From the NCBI GenBank assembly GCA_026874595.1, contig CM049317.1, positions 27,244,401 to 27,308,400 on the forward strand: a DNA stretch of 64,000 nucleotides, read 5' to 3'. Positions 1-34,122 of the stretch are shown in pieces (the stretch's first letter is position 1; each line of letters opens with the position of its first letter). The translations under genes and the position numbers were made by a program. Source of the DNA: Sipunculus nudus (Eukaryota > Annelida > Sipuncula > Golfingiida > Sipunculidae). The notes under the pieces are model-generated. The model was not told where the DNA came from. It was given only the letters and a program-made list of their open reading frames with translations, and ran no database searches.

Positions 1-60
1 TGAAAAGAGGAGTTGTTACATTTATCTTACAATGACTGACATTGGTCAATTAATACTTAC

Positions 61-3676
<3,616 letters not shown>

Positions 3677-4099
3677 TCAGCTCTTATGTAACAGTATTGT
3701 CCTCTGAGCTCCAGTTCTCTCACCCTGCCCCAAAGTTCGTCTGCCTGTTTACGGTGTTACGTAAAATTCATCTCATGAACATTATTTGCGCATGCTCAGT
3801 AAGTAGTGGTGGAGCACGTTCACCCAAAAATTACAACCTCTGCAGGAAGGTGTTTGAACTAAAACGTGGCACAATGATTCTTTGCTACACGCAATCGCTT
3901 TTGATGTAAGGGTTATTTCACGAAAGACGACCCATTTCAGCAGGTACAACATCTAAAAAATTACTTATCCTAATATTTATTTTATAGGGTCTCACATGGA
4001 AATAAAAAATGTAAACTATATGAAATTAATTTCAGCAGAGCACTTTATTTCATGAAAAGTTATAGTTTTGGCTATTAATGCCGTGTGAGTATCATCAAT

Positions 4100-5094
4100 T
4101 TCAACACCGTTACAGACTTAAGCAGTGCTTGGAAATTTTTTGAAGGATTGAGTTATATATTTTCATGCCAATTTCACGGTCCCAAATAATTAATTTGGAA
4201 AAAAAATAAGAAAGATTCACCTGTACGATGTATTATGTTATAAAAATATAATTTAACCCTGTAAAATGCATATTTTTAATTTTATGAGTTACATTTAAAT
4301 CCTAAAACAAAATTCAACCGCAACCCACAGAAAATATATTCAATAAATAGAATGAAAATATAACAATCAACCTCGGCAAATGAAAAATACGGGAGACATT
4401 TTCTTATACGCTTCAAATCATTTTTTTCTTCTTGAAATTATGTCTATTTTCAAAATATAGCGGTGTTGAAGAAGGTAAACGGTGCTGGGTTACAATAAAT
4501 GTAATCATTGGCAGAATTTTTACTTAAAGCAAAGCATGCTTCTTTTATTATATTTTAAAGTTTATATTAAAAAATACATAAAACAGTAATCGTTAAAAAA
4601 TCTATGAAATTCCTGAATATAACAATGCCAGTTTGTAGAATTTAGATCTGGCATCCATCCTGTCACCTTTTTGTTTCAACACCGTTCATTGACATTAACC
4701 ACCGTTAAAAGTGAATAGTAACGGTGTTGATGTATAATGGTGTTGAACAAATATATTTATTCAAAGAAACTTATTTACTCCTACCTTTCTAGTAGTCAGT
4801 ATATATGTATGTGTCGATAGTGTGCGCTATTTTTCAAAACTAAGAAAAGCATATACACTTTCATCATTTTGGAGAAATAAAGGTAACGGTGTTGAAAAGC
4901 AATAAATATACAGACATTTTTACACAATTATGGAAATTTCCTGTTGTAAAATGACAAAATACATACCGATAATGATGGTTTTGTGGAGTCTTATTGTGAC
5001 GTTACTTCGAGTCATAGGTGGGTGGGTTTTAAACAAGGAGTAAACAATCAACGTCGTGTCATGGCAATCAGAGCTTCTTTATAACGGTGTTGAA
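4100..5094. repeat. Cluster of dispersed AACGGTGTTGAA-type motifs
   Basis: The core ACGGTGTTGA, or its complement TCAACACCGT, is perfect at 4100-4112 (minus), 4675-4686 (minus), 4719-4730 (plus), 4884-4896 (plus) and 5082-5094 (plus). Near matches lie at 4461-4470, 4478-4487, 4697-4707 (minus) and 4737-4747. The sequence between copies is AT-rich and not otherwise alike, so this is a dispersed short motif in both orientations, not a tandem array. The function is unknown. Candidates are subterminal transposase-binding repeats of a decayed DNA transposon, or a cluster of protein-binding sites in the divergent intergenic region. Confidence 0.75.
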
Positions 5095-6162
5095 AAAAAA
5101 AATCTGGCGACATACATTTAATTGTAATAAATGGAAAAAATAGACGGATGTAAAGAAATTTGTTGAAGTATTTAAGGAACGAATTTATTATACATGATGA
5201 GTGAAAAAAATCCTAGGCCTATACCATTTTAATCAAAATAGGAAGATAATCAGATTTTTATTTAGGCCTCGGGACAGGTACTTTTTAATGACCTCTGAAC
5301 CATTAATTATAGATTTGAAGAAATGAAGTTAACTTATGCTTATGGCAAATGCATTAATTTATGGCAAATTTGAGCATTAAAGAATACCTGTGCAATGTGC
5401 ACTCAAGATCATAATATCGCCAAACCACCTTGGTACAGTTTATCTTTAAAACAAATATTGAAATAACTTTAATTCCAAATGACTTATACATATTTTGAAT
5501 CCTCAGAATAAACTCTTTTAGATCTGCTATATATGGATATAATTTTTGTTATATTGTTGGTCGGAAGATTTTATGATTGAAAGCATTGTTTTTTTCATTT
5601 TTACAACAACAAAAAATCATTTTCAGAATTAAAAAAAAAAATATTTATACAAAAAAGTGCTAAATCTCACATCGTGCAGTAAGTATTCATTTAACAATAA
5701 CATGCATCTTAAAATGTACCCGAATATCTCCAGGCTTTTTTTATTGCGCATCTACCATCTCTCCTTCTATACTTGGATTTCAGTTTTAACATTCTTTGAC
5801 AAATAAAGAAATGATTCTTGGGTTTTAAATGGCCGGTAACTAACTTTTCAAAATAAGATATCGAATCAAGAAAAAAAAAATGTTTTACACATAGGTGCAA
5901 AATTTTATGCTTGATAGTTTGTGAGAAATATCCCTCCGAATATGGTGTTATCCACTGATATACTTTTGCAGAAAATGACCGAAAACTGTTTGGAAAGAGT
6001 AATTTTGTCAGTATTCTTTGGCTGACTGAATTGTGAATGCAACTGACAGTTGTATGCAAATTTCAAGCCTGTAATCTCAAACTCAGACGAAGGCGGAGCT
6101 TATGGTCCCATGACAACAAACTACTAATTAGATCACCTGGCCTCTCTGGCTTATCAAGATAA

Positions 6163-6501
6163 GGCCAGAAAATAAAAGGTATGAATTTCAGGCACCGCCC
6201 GCGTCAATTTTAAACCCCTGCATCAAAGATTTTATTTTGATTTTCAATAGAAACTTACCAATTTGAGGTCCAGCCGCTCGGACATTTCTTTCAAGAAGAT
6301 AACATACAATTTTAAGAAAATTTGTTTTTTTTTTATGTATTGTGCTTAAACTTGTTAAGCAAAATAAATCTGTTTTCTTTATCATGCATTTCCCTTATTA
6401 TTTGACATTTTTATCGAAACATAAAAAAAATGAAAAAAAAAACGCCCGCCCGCTTTGATCGATAAAAAAGTGCTTGAGAACCAAACCTTTTTTTTTTGGC
6501 C
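6163..6501 (+). mobile_element. Harbinger-like MITE, copy 1
   Basis: A 339-bp element bounded by GGCC ends, with inverted termini of the form GGCCa(n)..GGTATG..TCAGGCAC and GTGCTTGAGAACC..TTTTGGCC. Inside are CACCGCCCGC near the left end and GCCCGCCCGC near the right. It is the same length as the copy at 13302-13640. It contains no transposase. The superfamily call rests on the 3-bp TAA-type target duplication shown by copy 2 and on the GG..CC ends. Confidence 0.8.
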
Positions 6502-7629
6502 TATAAGCAATGTTCAAGATCAAGAGACTGCCACTGCAGGCCATAATCCCAGGTATCAATCAAGCTTAATTAATCAAGTTCCATTTCCCAGCCAGTCAGT
6601 GACAGTGACTAAAGAATGTGTTGGTTCTTTCAGAGTACAGATGCATCATGTTTTTCTGTTAACATCCCACGTGGGGTTGACAGGTTAGTTAAAATGCTAC
6701 GTTTTTTAAATCATGAACTAAATTGTTAGATTCACATTTTTGTGACAAGGTTGGTATAAAAATGGAAGTAGTAGTTAAATAGTAACATAATGAAAGGCAT
6801 TTTATATAAATATACAACAGGTAAATGTATACGTATTGAGTGACATCAATGTATAACATTACTTATCATTTAATATGGTTTAAACAATATATTGTTATTG
6901 CAAAATAGCAAGAAGGGTTTAAAACAGGGCACAGCCCTATATAAATTCTTCTCCTAAATTCAATACGTTGCTATCGAATAATTGTAGCCTTTGATGCTCT
7001 GAATTATTTTTAAGACTCATGGTCTTGCATTGTTTCGACCTTTTTGGTTATATATCCAGCTGAATTTTTTTAAAAATGGAAGGGGTGGGGGAATTCGGGC
7101 CTCGTTGTGATTAATACACAATATCGGTTGATCAAAGAATTATTTTACTTATAATTATTAAATAAATAATTGATTTAAAATAATAATAATATTGATAAAG
7201 CCGTATCCTAGGATCGCCAATGCTTTGGGTCACAAAAAGACATTTGGGCTGTATATAAGTGATACTGGCTGGATTGTAAATCTCTCTTGTGTAGCAACCA
7301 AACTGGCCTTTTCCACAGGTTCATCGGGGATTGCGGGGCGCCACCGTGTGTCTGCGTAAGACGCTATAACCAAACTTTATGATACACATTGATTTTCGTA
7401 ACACCTCACATTTACATGTAAAGCTGGCTTTAAAATCTGCCAACATTAATATGGTTTAATATATTTTATTTAACTTATATGACAATTCCGATTTTTTAAT
7501 AATATATGTGACAATATCGCTTTTGTAAGATGCATCAATTTCATTTTTCAGATAAACTTTAAGTGAATGTTGAATACGAAACTATCTGGCACTTACTAGC
7601 TCTACCTGATCAAGGACAGGTCAAACAAC

Positions 7630-25769
<18,140 letters not shown>

Positions 25770-27389
25770 TCTCTCAGGGAAGTAGGACTTCACACATATT
25801 AAATCTCAACAGCATGAATAACATCATTGTCTAATCAGGGAGGGCCCCAGATGTGGGCAGTACTACATGATGTTTCAGTAAGCAGGCTGTATGTGTTAAG
25901 AGGAATCAGTCTGTGTGCTCCAGATTGTGCCTCTTGAGAACAACATACAGTGCCAAAAGGTGATATACAAGAGGTCAAGTAAGCCATTTACAGTTGGTAA
26001 AGAATGAGTTTAGGATCTATCTGAAGAATAGTATTGCATATTTGCAGATGACTTTAGATGGGCGGGATCTTTTCTTATAGATGATCGAATGTTATCGTCT
26101 CTTTCATAGTTATTTGCTTGTGGCATCAGCAGTATATGAATATAATTTGGAAGTGATATTTTACAGTTGTCACACTGCCAGGGGTCTGGTGTGAAGCTAT
26201 GAATACCCTGGAGCTAAGTGTATGTGGTTGTCAGTGTGTTCCCTGATCCTTTATCATAACCATATCAGTATATCATTTATACTGTAACAGCAATATCAAA
26301 CAGCTTTAAAACCATGTCACCAACGCAAATATACAGAGCGAGGGAGAAAAGGGTGAAGGGTCAAAGAAATGAGCAACAGAAACCATAGTCTCAGTAATTT
26401 ATACACAAGTTTCAACAGGGTATATACACTCGAGTGCTTAATAGATAACTGAGTAACTGTTAGGGCTGGGTATTTTCTACACAGTTTGTATTGCAATATA
26501 TTGCTTTATGTGGTAGCGCATTGGGATGTGTTGTAGTATTTTCATTGTATTGAATTTATAGGAAACAAGTATGTTTTTATATTTTATATATATAAATATA
26601 TATATATATATAACTATATAACTAAAAAAAATTGAAATCATAATTCTTAATAATGAGGGAACTTGAACAGTTCTTACTAAATGTTTAAAAACACAGTCGC
26701 AGTTTTCACTCTAAGGACATCAATCCAAGCCCATTCAGATGTCTAAATTTGTAATAAAAACATTACTTTTAATACAGAAAAATTGTTAAACAGGATATCA
26801 AGAAGTATCAATATTTGAAAACTTTGTTGCAATATGAGATATATGAATCATAGTATTGCAATATTGCCACAGAGTTCCCTGCTCAAACTGTCAAATATTG
26901 CCCACACTAATCTGTGTAAAACGTTGTCATACATGTGTCTTTGTGCACAAGTTTTAAGTAAGCTATTATTAATCTGTTGTATCAACTGATATATTTAGAC
27001 AGGTATCACCCTTGAATAAATTGTAAATATATGTTTATAATCAAGGAAATGATGAATGATATTATTATTATGATGTATTATTGTTATTGATAAATTTATT
27101 TTATAAGAGGTACTTGGCACAGTTAATATATATCTGCCATATACCGATAATCACCTCTTTTATACCTGATTATTAACCTGGACACGGTCAGATTATTAAA
27201 AGCAGGCACAAGCTGTGATGATCTGTACATAATGCATGTAAGGCTACATTGTTTTTGTAAATATGCACACCGGAGCATGGTCAAATGCTCTTTCGTTATT
27301 GATATATTTACCGGTGCCGTCTGTCTTTGACAGGACAGATCTGGCTTACAGCACAACACTGATAAGCTTTATGTTTATATGATTATTAT

Positions 27390-27985
27390 GTCTGCCCTCC
27401 CATTGGGAGAGACATATAGTGTTTGGTCTGTCGGCGGGGTCTGTGTCATTTCTTGTGAGTGTGGTAACTTTTGAACTATTCATTTTTTTTTTATGAAATT
27501 TGAATTTTACCAATATCTCAACAAGGTTGAAAGCCAGAGATGTTGACATTCATCTTTAAGGTCAAATCATTTGAAATAAAAAAAGCAAATTGTGAATCCC
27601 ATAACTAATGAAGTTTCGCACTCTCTTATGAGTTTATGAAACTGGTCACCTTGACCTGGATCTTCAAGGTCAAATCAGCGAAACTATTGCTCATTATACA
27701 GGAATACATAATTTTCCCTCAAATTTGATACACAAGTTGTTTCAAATAAGTTATCAATGAGTTTTAAAACTGGTGAACTAGATCTTTATATTCAAGGTCA
27801 AATCAGCCAAAATCAATTTTTTATGTGAACACTATAATTTTTTAACCACTGAAGTCTCAATGAGTTTTTTGTGAACCCTACAACATTTGAAGTAGTCCAT
27901 ATGTTTTTCCTCAAAGTTTGGGATTTGGGGCCCATATGGAGGGGAGATATATTTGTTTTTGCAATTGCAAAAGCATACTCATTCT
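27390..27985 (+). repeat. Interspersed repeat with recurring AAGGTCAAATCA blocks
   Basis: The block begins near CTGCCCTCCCATTGGGAGAG and ends near GGCCCATATGGAGGGGAGAT. AAGGTCAAATCA recurs at about 27559, 27669 and 27794, each after a CTTGACCT/TTTATATTC-like stretch. A second, diverged block with the same AAGGTCAAATCAG word lies at about 37380-37990. No coding frame is convincing. The class is not determined. Confidence 0.55.
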
Positions 27986-29288
27986 AGTTGACTGTTGAAT
28001 TATTTTGTATGAAATGCTTGTCGTACAGATTGTGTTGGATGGTGCTTTTAATTATTAATGATTCGTCATCTTTTTTTGCTGATAATTTAAACAAAACCCA
28101 TACTACTTAGCTACATTAGTTCATTAATTCTTTGTAAATGGGTCCCTATTTGTGGTTAGTCATCAGATAAATTGTACAAGGAGTCAGCCACTGTGTTCTG
28201 TCATATGAGTTATGTTCAGTCTATGGTGTATCAGAGTGTAGTGTATGATCGAATAATGGATTAATCATAACTAGCTTACTCATGCAAATAGTATATAGAT
28301 TAAACAAAGAGAGAAACACTGTACATGCCTAAACAATGGAGCTTTAGCAGATATTAGTGACTACAAAAAGATATAATACATCTTATCTTATATAAGTGTA
28401 GAATGATGCCATATTGACATGCCTGATTTTGAACATATTATTTGCAAATGCATGGCTATACCAAAACTGCACACATAAGCGTGATGCATGTACACTGTGA
28501 GTATTGTACAGATTGTATTTGTACTCTTCATGCCTGTTTATACTGTATAATTTATGTACAGTTGTGTCACCTAATCAATGTATGTTTATTATTAAGTCCT
28601 TATAAAAATTCAGGGGCCATCTCAGGGATCAAGCCAGACATACCATGCCCACACCTACCCCTGTTCTGAGTATACAGTGATTTGAGAGTACACTGAATGC
28701 AAGTATTATGTACTGTGTTCTTTTGTGTAACAGCTTTAAGTATAAACGCAAGACCTATGTGTGGACAGTATTATTAATGCAACTAAACATTGAGTGCAAA
28801 ATAGTATCATGTCCAGTATGTTATTGTTTTATTAGTGTAACATTTATTTACTGGACTTGTGCCATGACAAGATTTTAAAATCATCATCATCACATACCAT
28901 CCTTGCTGTAAAGCCAGCCGCCTTGAATGGTGCTAGTCCCTGCAGTTTTCAGTGGTATCATTCATACTAAAGCATGGAAAAAAGCAGAGTATGACAGCAC
29001 CTAAGAGTAAGACCTGCATCAACAGTAATACAAAGTAAATCAAAGGGACACATTCTTTCTATGCTACAGTTTACAACAATTTTCTGTGGATAGTTATGAT
29101 TGCAACTCTAAATGGGAGAAGTCCTAGCACATCACAATGTAGGATCTTGTTGAGCAAAAATTGCCACAAGTGAACCTTGCTAAGATCAGCTGTGGTCCAA
29201 TAAAATCATTGTATAGATGCACATATTGAGCTGATTTATCTGGATACATATATATAAATATATATATATATGTATTTATATATATGTT

Positions 29289-29455
29289 GAGGCCCAGATT
29301 AGAATCTTAATTAGAATCTTAAAATTTTTATCTTGGCTGGCCCACTTTAAAACTGGTCTGGCCCAGATTAGAATTTTGATCTGGGCCGGTCCAAATCAAA
29401 ATTTTGATCTGGGCTGGCCCAGTTATAAATTGGGCCAGATTCTAATCTGGGCCTC
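29289..29455. mobile_element. Palindromic MITE inside a TA-rich microsatellite
   Basis: A 167-bp sequence whose ends are exact inverses: GAGGCCCAGATTAGAAT at left and ATTCTAATCTGGGCCTC at right. The interior repeats CTGG(C/G)CC and AAAATTTTGATCTGGGC in both orientations, so nearly the whole unit can fold on itself. It is flanked on both sides by ATATATATG-type microsatellite, suggesting insertion into (TA)n. No coding capacity. Confidence 0.7.
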
Positions 29456-29743
29456 CACATATATATATGTTTAATTTGCTGTATATAAATATGCTTTCTA
29501 CATTGGAATATAGCTAAGAAGTATGTTTTATGCAAGATCTTTCAAATGATTTTCAGTGATTAATAGCCTCTGAGGTTGTAGTTACATTGCATCAGGTGTT
29601 TTAATGGCTACTGATTATGCTCTGTGGTTGTACTTGTTAATGACTATACTAGTAATAATCTTGACAGGGTTTGTTGTTAAGAGATCGTTTAGTTTATGGT
29701 TAGTTTCTTTCTAGTCAGAGTGCCATTGTTTTGATTAGGGAAA

Positions 29744-30076
29744 TAAAGTATGGTTCTCAGGCACTTTTTTTTTAAGAAATCAGCCTGGGCAGGCAATTTA
29801 AAAAAAAAATTTTTTCTTTTTTTTGAATGTTTTAGTTCAATATGTCATATGATCAGGGAAAAGCATGGTATTAACAGAATTTTGTTGCTCAACAGATAAA
29901 AGAACTTCATAAAAAGTACATCTTATCAAAATTGTATTATTTTATCTTCTTGAAAGAAATGTCCAAGTGACTTTTATGCTTAAAATTGATAAGTTTCTAT
30001 TGGAAAAATAAATAAAAATATAGATGGGGGGGGGGGGGGTTAAAGTTGATGCGCGGGGTGCCTGAGAATCATACCT
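29744..30076 (-). mobile_element. Harbinger-like MITE, copy 4 (inverted orientation)
   Basis: AAAGTATGGTTCTCAGGCAC at the left and GGTGCCTGAGAATCATACCT at the right are the family's inverted ends. The internal order is reversed relative to copies 1-3: the AAGAAATCAG..GGGCAGGC block is at left, and the block with a G-run followed by GTTGATGCGCGG is at right. The outermost GGCC ends are degraded. Confidence 0.7.
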
Positions 30077-30461
30077 GTAATTTTTTTTTTGTCTTATTTT
30101 GTTTTCTTAAAGCAGCTCTCTATATTTTGTATCTAGACTCAAATTGGTAACCAAACATTTGAGAAACCTTGGCTGCTGTCATATGCTGTAGGAAATCTTT
30201 CATTTGAAAGGACTAGTCATACATATTGTAGGTTGCATGCTACTATGAAATCAGATGTGATAATTTTCTGTAGTAATCAACCACTTAGTTTTCATATCAC
30301 TGCTTTCAAACAGGTAATTATAATTGCTCAGTAATGACTTGAAAATACCACTGTAATTTAACATGGGGTACACAAAGATCACTTTTACTGTATCTGAAAG
30401 TATACATGCACTATGTATAATCTTCGAAAATGTAGCCAAAATGTGTTCTGTCAAAATCAGT

Positions 30462-30692
30462 GAGCTTGAACAGAAGTGAAAGCTTAAAGGTCAAACTCAA
30501 GTAATCCTGAACAGCAGCAAAAGGTTAGAGGTCAAGCTCATGTGAGCCTGAACAGAAATAAAAGGTTAGAGGTCAAGCTTATGTGAGCCTGAACGGAAAT
30601 AAAAGGTTAGAGGTCAAACTCGAGTGAGCCTGAACAGCAGCAAAAGGTTAGAGGTCAAGCTCATGTGAGCCTGAACAGAAATAAAAGGTTAG
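30462..30692 (+). repeat. 41-bp tandem repeat
   Basis: About five and a half copies of a 41-bp unit containing GAGCCTGAACAG(A/C)A(A/G), AAAAGGTTAGAGGTCAA and CTCATGT/CTCGAGT variants. Units are highly similar, which suggests recent expansion. The last copy diverges at GGTTAGTGGAGC. No coding role is seen. Confidence 0.85.
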
Positions 30693-33600
30693 TGGAGCTG
30701 TGGGTAAATGTTGCACTGTTGGCTTGTTGAATTCTGGTCTCAGTGTTTTAATTATTTATAAACTTATGCATAAATGTTAATTTACAAGCAGCAGATTAAC
30801 AGCACAGGAAAGGTGTACATCTTTAAATCCTCTCATGTTTAACCAGTTCCATATGATCTATAATAACCATCATCAAAATCCAAGTCATGTATATCTGCTT
30901 TGAAGGTTGGGTCCATGTCCTGTTATTAGCACTGTTGTAGTAGAAAGAATTTAACTGTGCCAGTGGTTGGATTATTGTGATAAGAAGGACCATAGAGACA
31001 GAGTGATCATAGACAATCATGACAATTATAAAAATAAAGCCTAGGTTTTGATTCAGTATAAGAAAGAAAGAAAAACTTATTTCTGGAATAAAGGTCTCAG
31101 GCCCAATTTCCAATATAAAACATCAATATACCTTTTTAGCATAAGAAAGGAATCATAACGATACATGTGCATTTTAACTTTTTAGTAAACTAAAAGAACA
31201 ATAAATAGTTGCTAGTTGCTCATCTCTCTATTTAATACCTGTGGTATAAACTAATGGTGTGCCTTAAAGCGGTGCTCTTAATAAATTCCCAATAAACGGA
31301 AGCTGCTTAATTTGAAAAGTACAGTATACACCTAAATGCTATATGACTGGTGTCATTCAGTTACTAAGTCCTTTTTGTGCATGGAAAAGATGTGGTCATT
31401 TTTGATTACATAAGGTATATGATTGCGATTTTATGGAAGACAAGATGGCACAGAAGTAGCACTACTATAGAATCATGACAACTTAATAATTGTATCATAA
31501 TAGAGATTTGTAAGGATCAATTATGAATGCTTGATTTATTCTGTTATGTTAAACACTTATCATATTAGTCTGTTATAGAGCTTCATGGTTTTGGAATCCA
31601 AAAGCATGTAATAATGACTTTGCAGTGAAATGATTTAAATAAACACTCAAGTTTTTTTAATAAAACTTCACGTGTTCTGTTTGATTGTGAATAGTTCTTG
31701 GCATAAATAATTTATTAACTTTCACGTGGTTTCAGGATTGTCATCTGTATGTGTAGCACATTTGGATTTTTATGCTAATAGTGTACATGTTATAAGAAAG
31801 ATCCCTGATGATCACAAAGAGAAATTGAACTTTGTCTCCTAAAATATGTACAGGCCCATCTGTGTCGGGATGTATTTGGTATACGCATGGGCCATTCGTC
31901 CGTTGTCTTTCCGCGTACAATTAGTGTTGTCACAATCACTTAACAGGCATAAACAAAATCAAAGCATATCTTAAGAAGTCAGAGGCCACAAGACCTTGGT
32001 GGCATTGTGATGGATTATAAAAACTAGAATACGGGTAGTCGACAAGCGACTACGTGTATCCGCCAAAATCAGAGTAGGACGGGTTAAGTGAGGCATGGAT
32101 TGAGCGGCAAGGGGAAATAGAGTTACATGTGTTACATATTAGAATGGATGTCTGCCACGTAAACATGATTGTAGGTGGCGCCATCTGTTATTTGAACGAG
32201 AAACTATCCAAGATGTATACACATGCAAAATTTCCGGTTGAAAAGTCAAACCACTGCAAAGACAGGGTTCGTACGTCCATAAAAAGTCATGATTTTTGTA
32301 ATTTTGAAAATCAGTACTTAAAAAGTCATGATATTTTAGAAAATTCTCAAAAGTCATGAAAAAGTCATGATTTTTCATTTTCTTACTGTTTAAAAATATT
32401 TCGTATCAACTTTATTATATTTATTAAAGATTGAACGTATACGTGATACATGAAAACCACCGAAACTAGACTGCACCTGGGCATTTCTTCCCTTAGTGCT
32501 GTTGCAACTTAGGTTAGCATCTACTCTTCCCTATCTGGGCGGTCAATCACCCATTGCCGTCATGCCATTCCTACGAATACTTTAGTAAAAAAATATGCCC
32601 GGGCAGTCTTTATTCAGCTAAACATGCGATCAAGATGCACAATTTCAAGATTTATGTATTGTTCGTAGAATACCAAACGAACTGAATTCTAAGCTTTTCT
32701 GTAGTCGAGTTATCACGGCAATGGCGCGTTTTGTGCAAATGCAGTTTGATATCACAGGGCCTAAGCTTTAGGGCCTAAATGATACGTATATGAGACGAAT
32801 AAAAGTGGTATATGTATTTCACTGTCGTTTGCAATAAAAAAATAATCACTTAAGCCTATGAGTTTAAGATGTTAAATCATAAATAAAAATTCTTTTTACA
32901 TAATTTTCAGTGACGAAAGACTGTCGTGTATTTAAAAATGCAATTTAAAAAATAAGATTTTAAAATGAAAGAAAAGTAGGATATGCTGTGATTTTCAGAA
33001 AGGTATAAATAACAGAATGTTGCTCTTATAGTCATTACGATGGCATCATTGTTATCCAGTTTGAGATTCCAACACTCCCGTTTTCCGGGAGTCTTCAAAG
33101 TTTCAATGCCTAATCCCTGCCCTCCCGGGCCTTCTACTGCATCGCCAATTTACAAAGCCCATACTCCAAGCATTCTTGTATTTCTTAAAGTTCATAACTA
33201 AACAAAAACGGATTAATATTATATATACTTGTGAGAAAGTCTTATCCAAAATGCCAATGAGGTCTCGTGTATGCACGTGTTACATTTCTTAGCCTGGGCA
33301 TTCCAGATGGTTTGGCGGGAAACCGTTGCCGCCTACACCTGTATTCACTGATTCGGCCCGTACTCCTGTCAGTAGAACTGACGGGACGTTATGAATACAC
33401 AATCCGGTCTGATAAAAAAATCGCAGAGTTAAAAAAAAATATTCAAGGTTTAATAATCAAAAATGGAGGATTGACGAAGATATTGTCCTGACAGATACAG
33501 CAGAAAAAGAGCCACGGTCTACTTCAATGGAATGAGTAAACGAAACCAAGGGCGCCAAAGTTTTCCCGCCTTATTACTCCCTGGTAAGTTTGATGGTGTA

Positions 33601-34122
33601 TTCCGGTGCAAAAAATAGTTGCATGCTTCTAAATAATATGTATTATTTAACTAGCTGAAATTTGCGCGGTGGTTAAACTTAACTGTAATATCCCATATTT
33701 TTATCGAAAATAAATCTCCCTACAACTGGCCCTATTTCAACGCCATGTCCTGTACTTAGCGTGTAAATGTGCGCGGCGGTGGAGTAGTTCCCCTTTATGC
33801 CTCACGGCTTACGGCAAGGGATGTTATAACAGGACTTGACTGCTTAGGAACCGGCCAAACACTTATATAAGTGTAGTTTTACTTATTTTTTGAAACAGTA
33901 ATTGAGAACATATTATTCTCCATGATTATGTAGACAGGGACATGATAAATCAAAATATTTCTTAGGTAATCATAAGCGTTATATGAGCGATAATAGGGGA
34001 ATTAAATGCCGGTATGAGCTCACATTAAAGTGACAGGTTCACACTCATCCAGTATTAGTAACTAATGTCACTGGACCTCTTTAAGAAGGTTAGATAAATA
34101 AAGAAGGTTAAAGTAATCAAGA

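Larger units (their letters stand above)
3677..7629. other. Divergent intergenic region between SELENOO and PDSS1
   Basis: About 4 kb separates the two divergent start codons, so both promoters should lie here. The SELENOO-proximal 150 bp is less AT-rich than the rest. The stretch from about 4.1 to 5.1 kb holds the repeated AACGGTGTTGAA-type motif, listed separately. A MITE lies at 6163-6501. The remainder (about 5.1-6.1 and 6.5-7.6 kb) is AT-rich, and I see no gene in it. Open frames at 5709-6059 and 6455-6688 have no recognisable protein features. Confidence 0.6.

Noticed and set aside
5709-6059. 116-codon minus-strand frame upstream of SELENOO
   Set aside because: AT-rich, Phe/Lys/Ser-rich translation without motifs. 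It crosses A-runs and looks random.
33267-33491. Possible transposase remnant inside the hAT element
   Set aside because: The 74-codon frame shows no hAT dimerisation or DDE-type motif, so I could not support a coding remnant.
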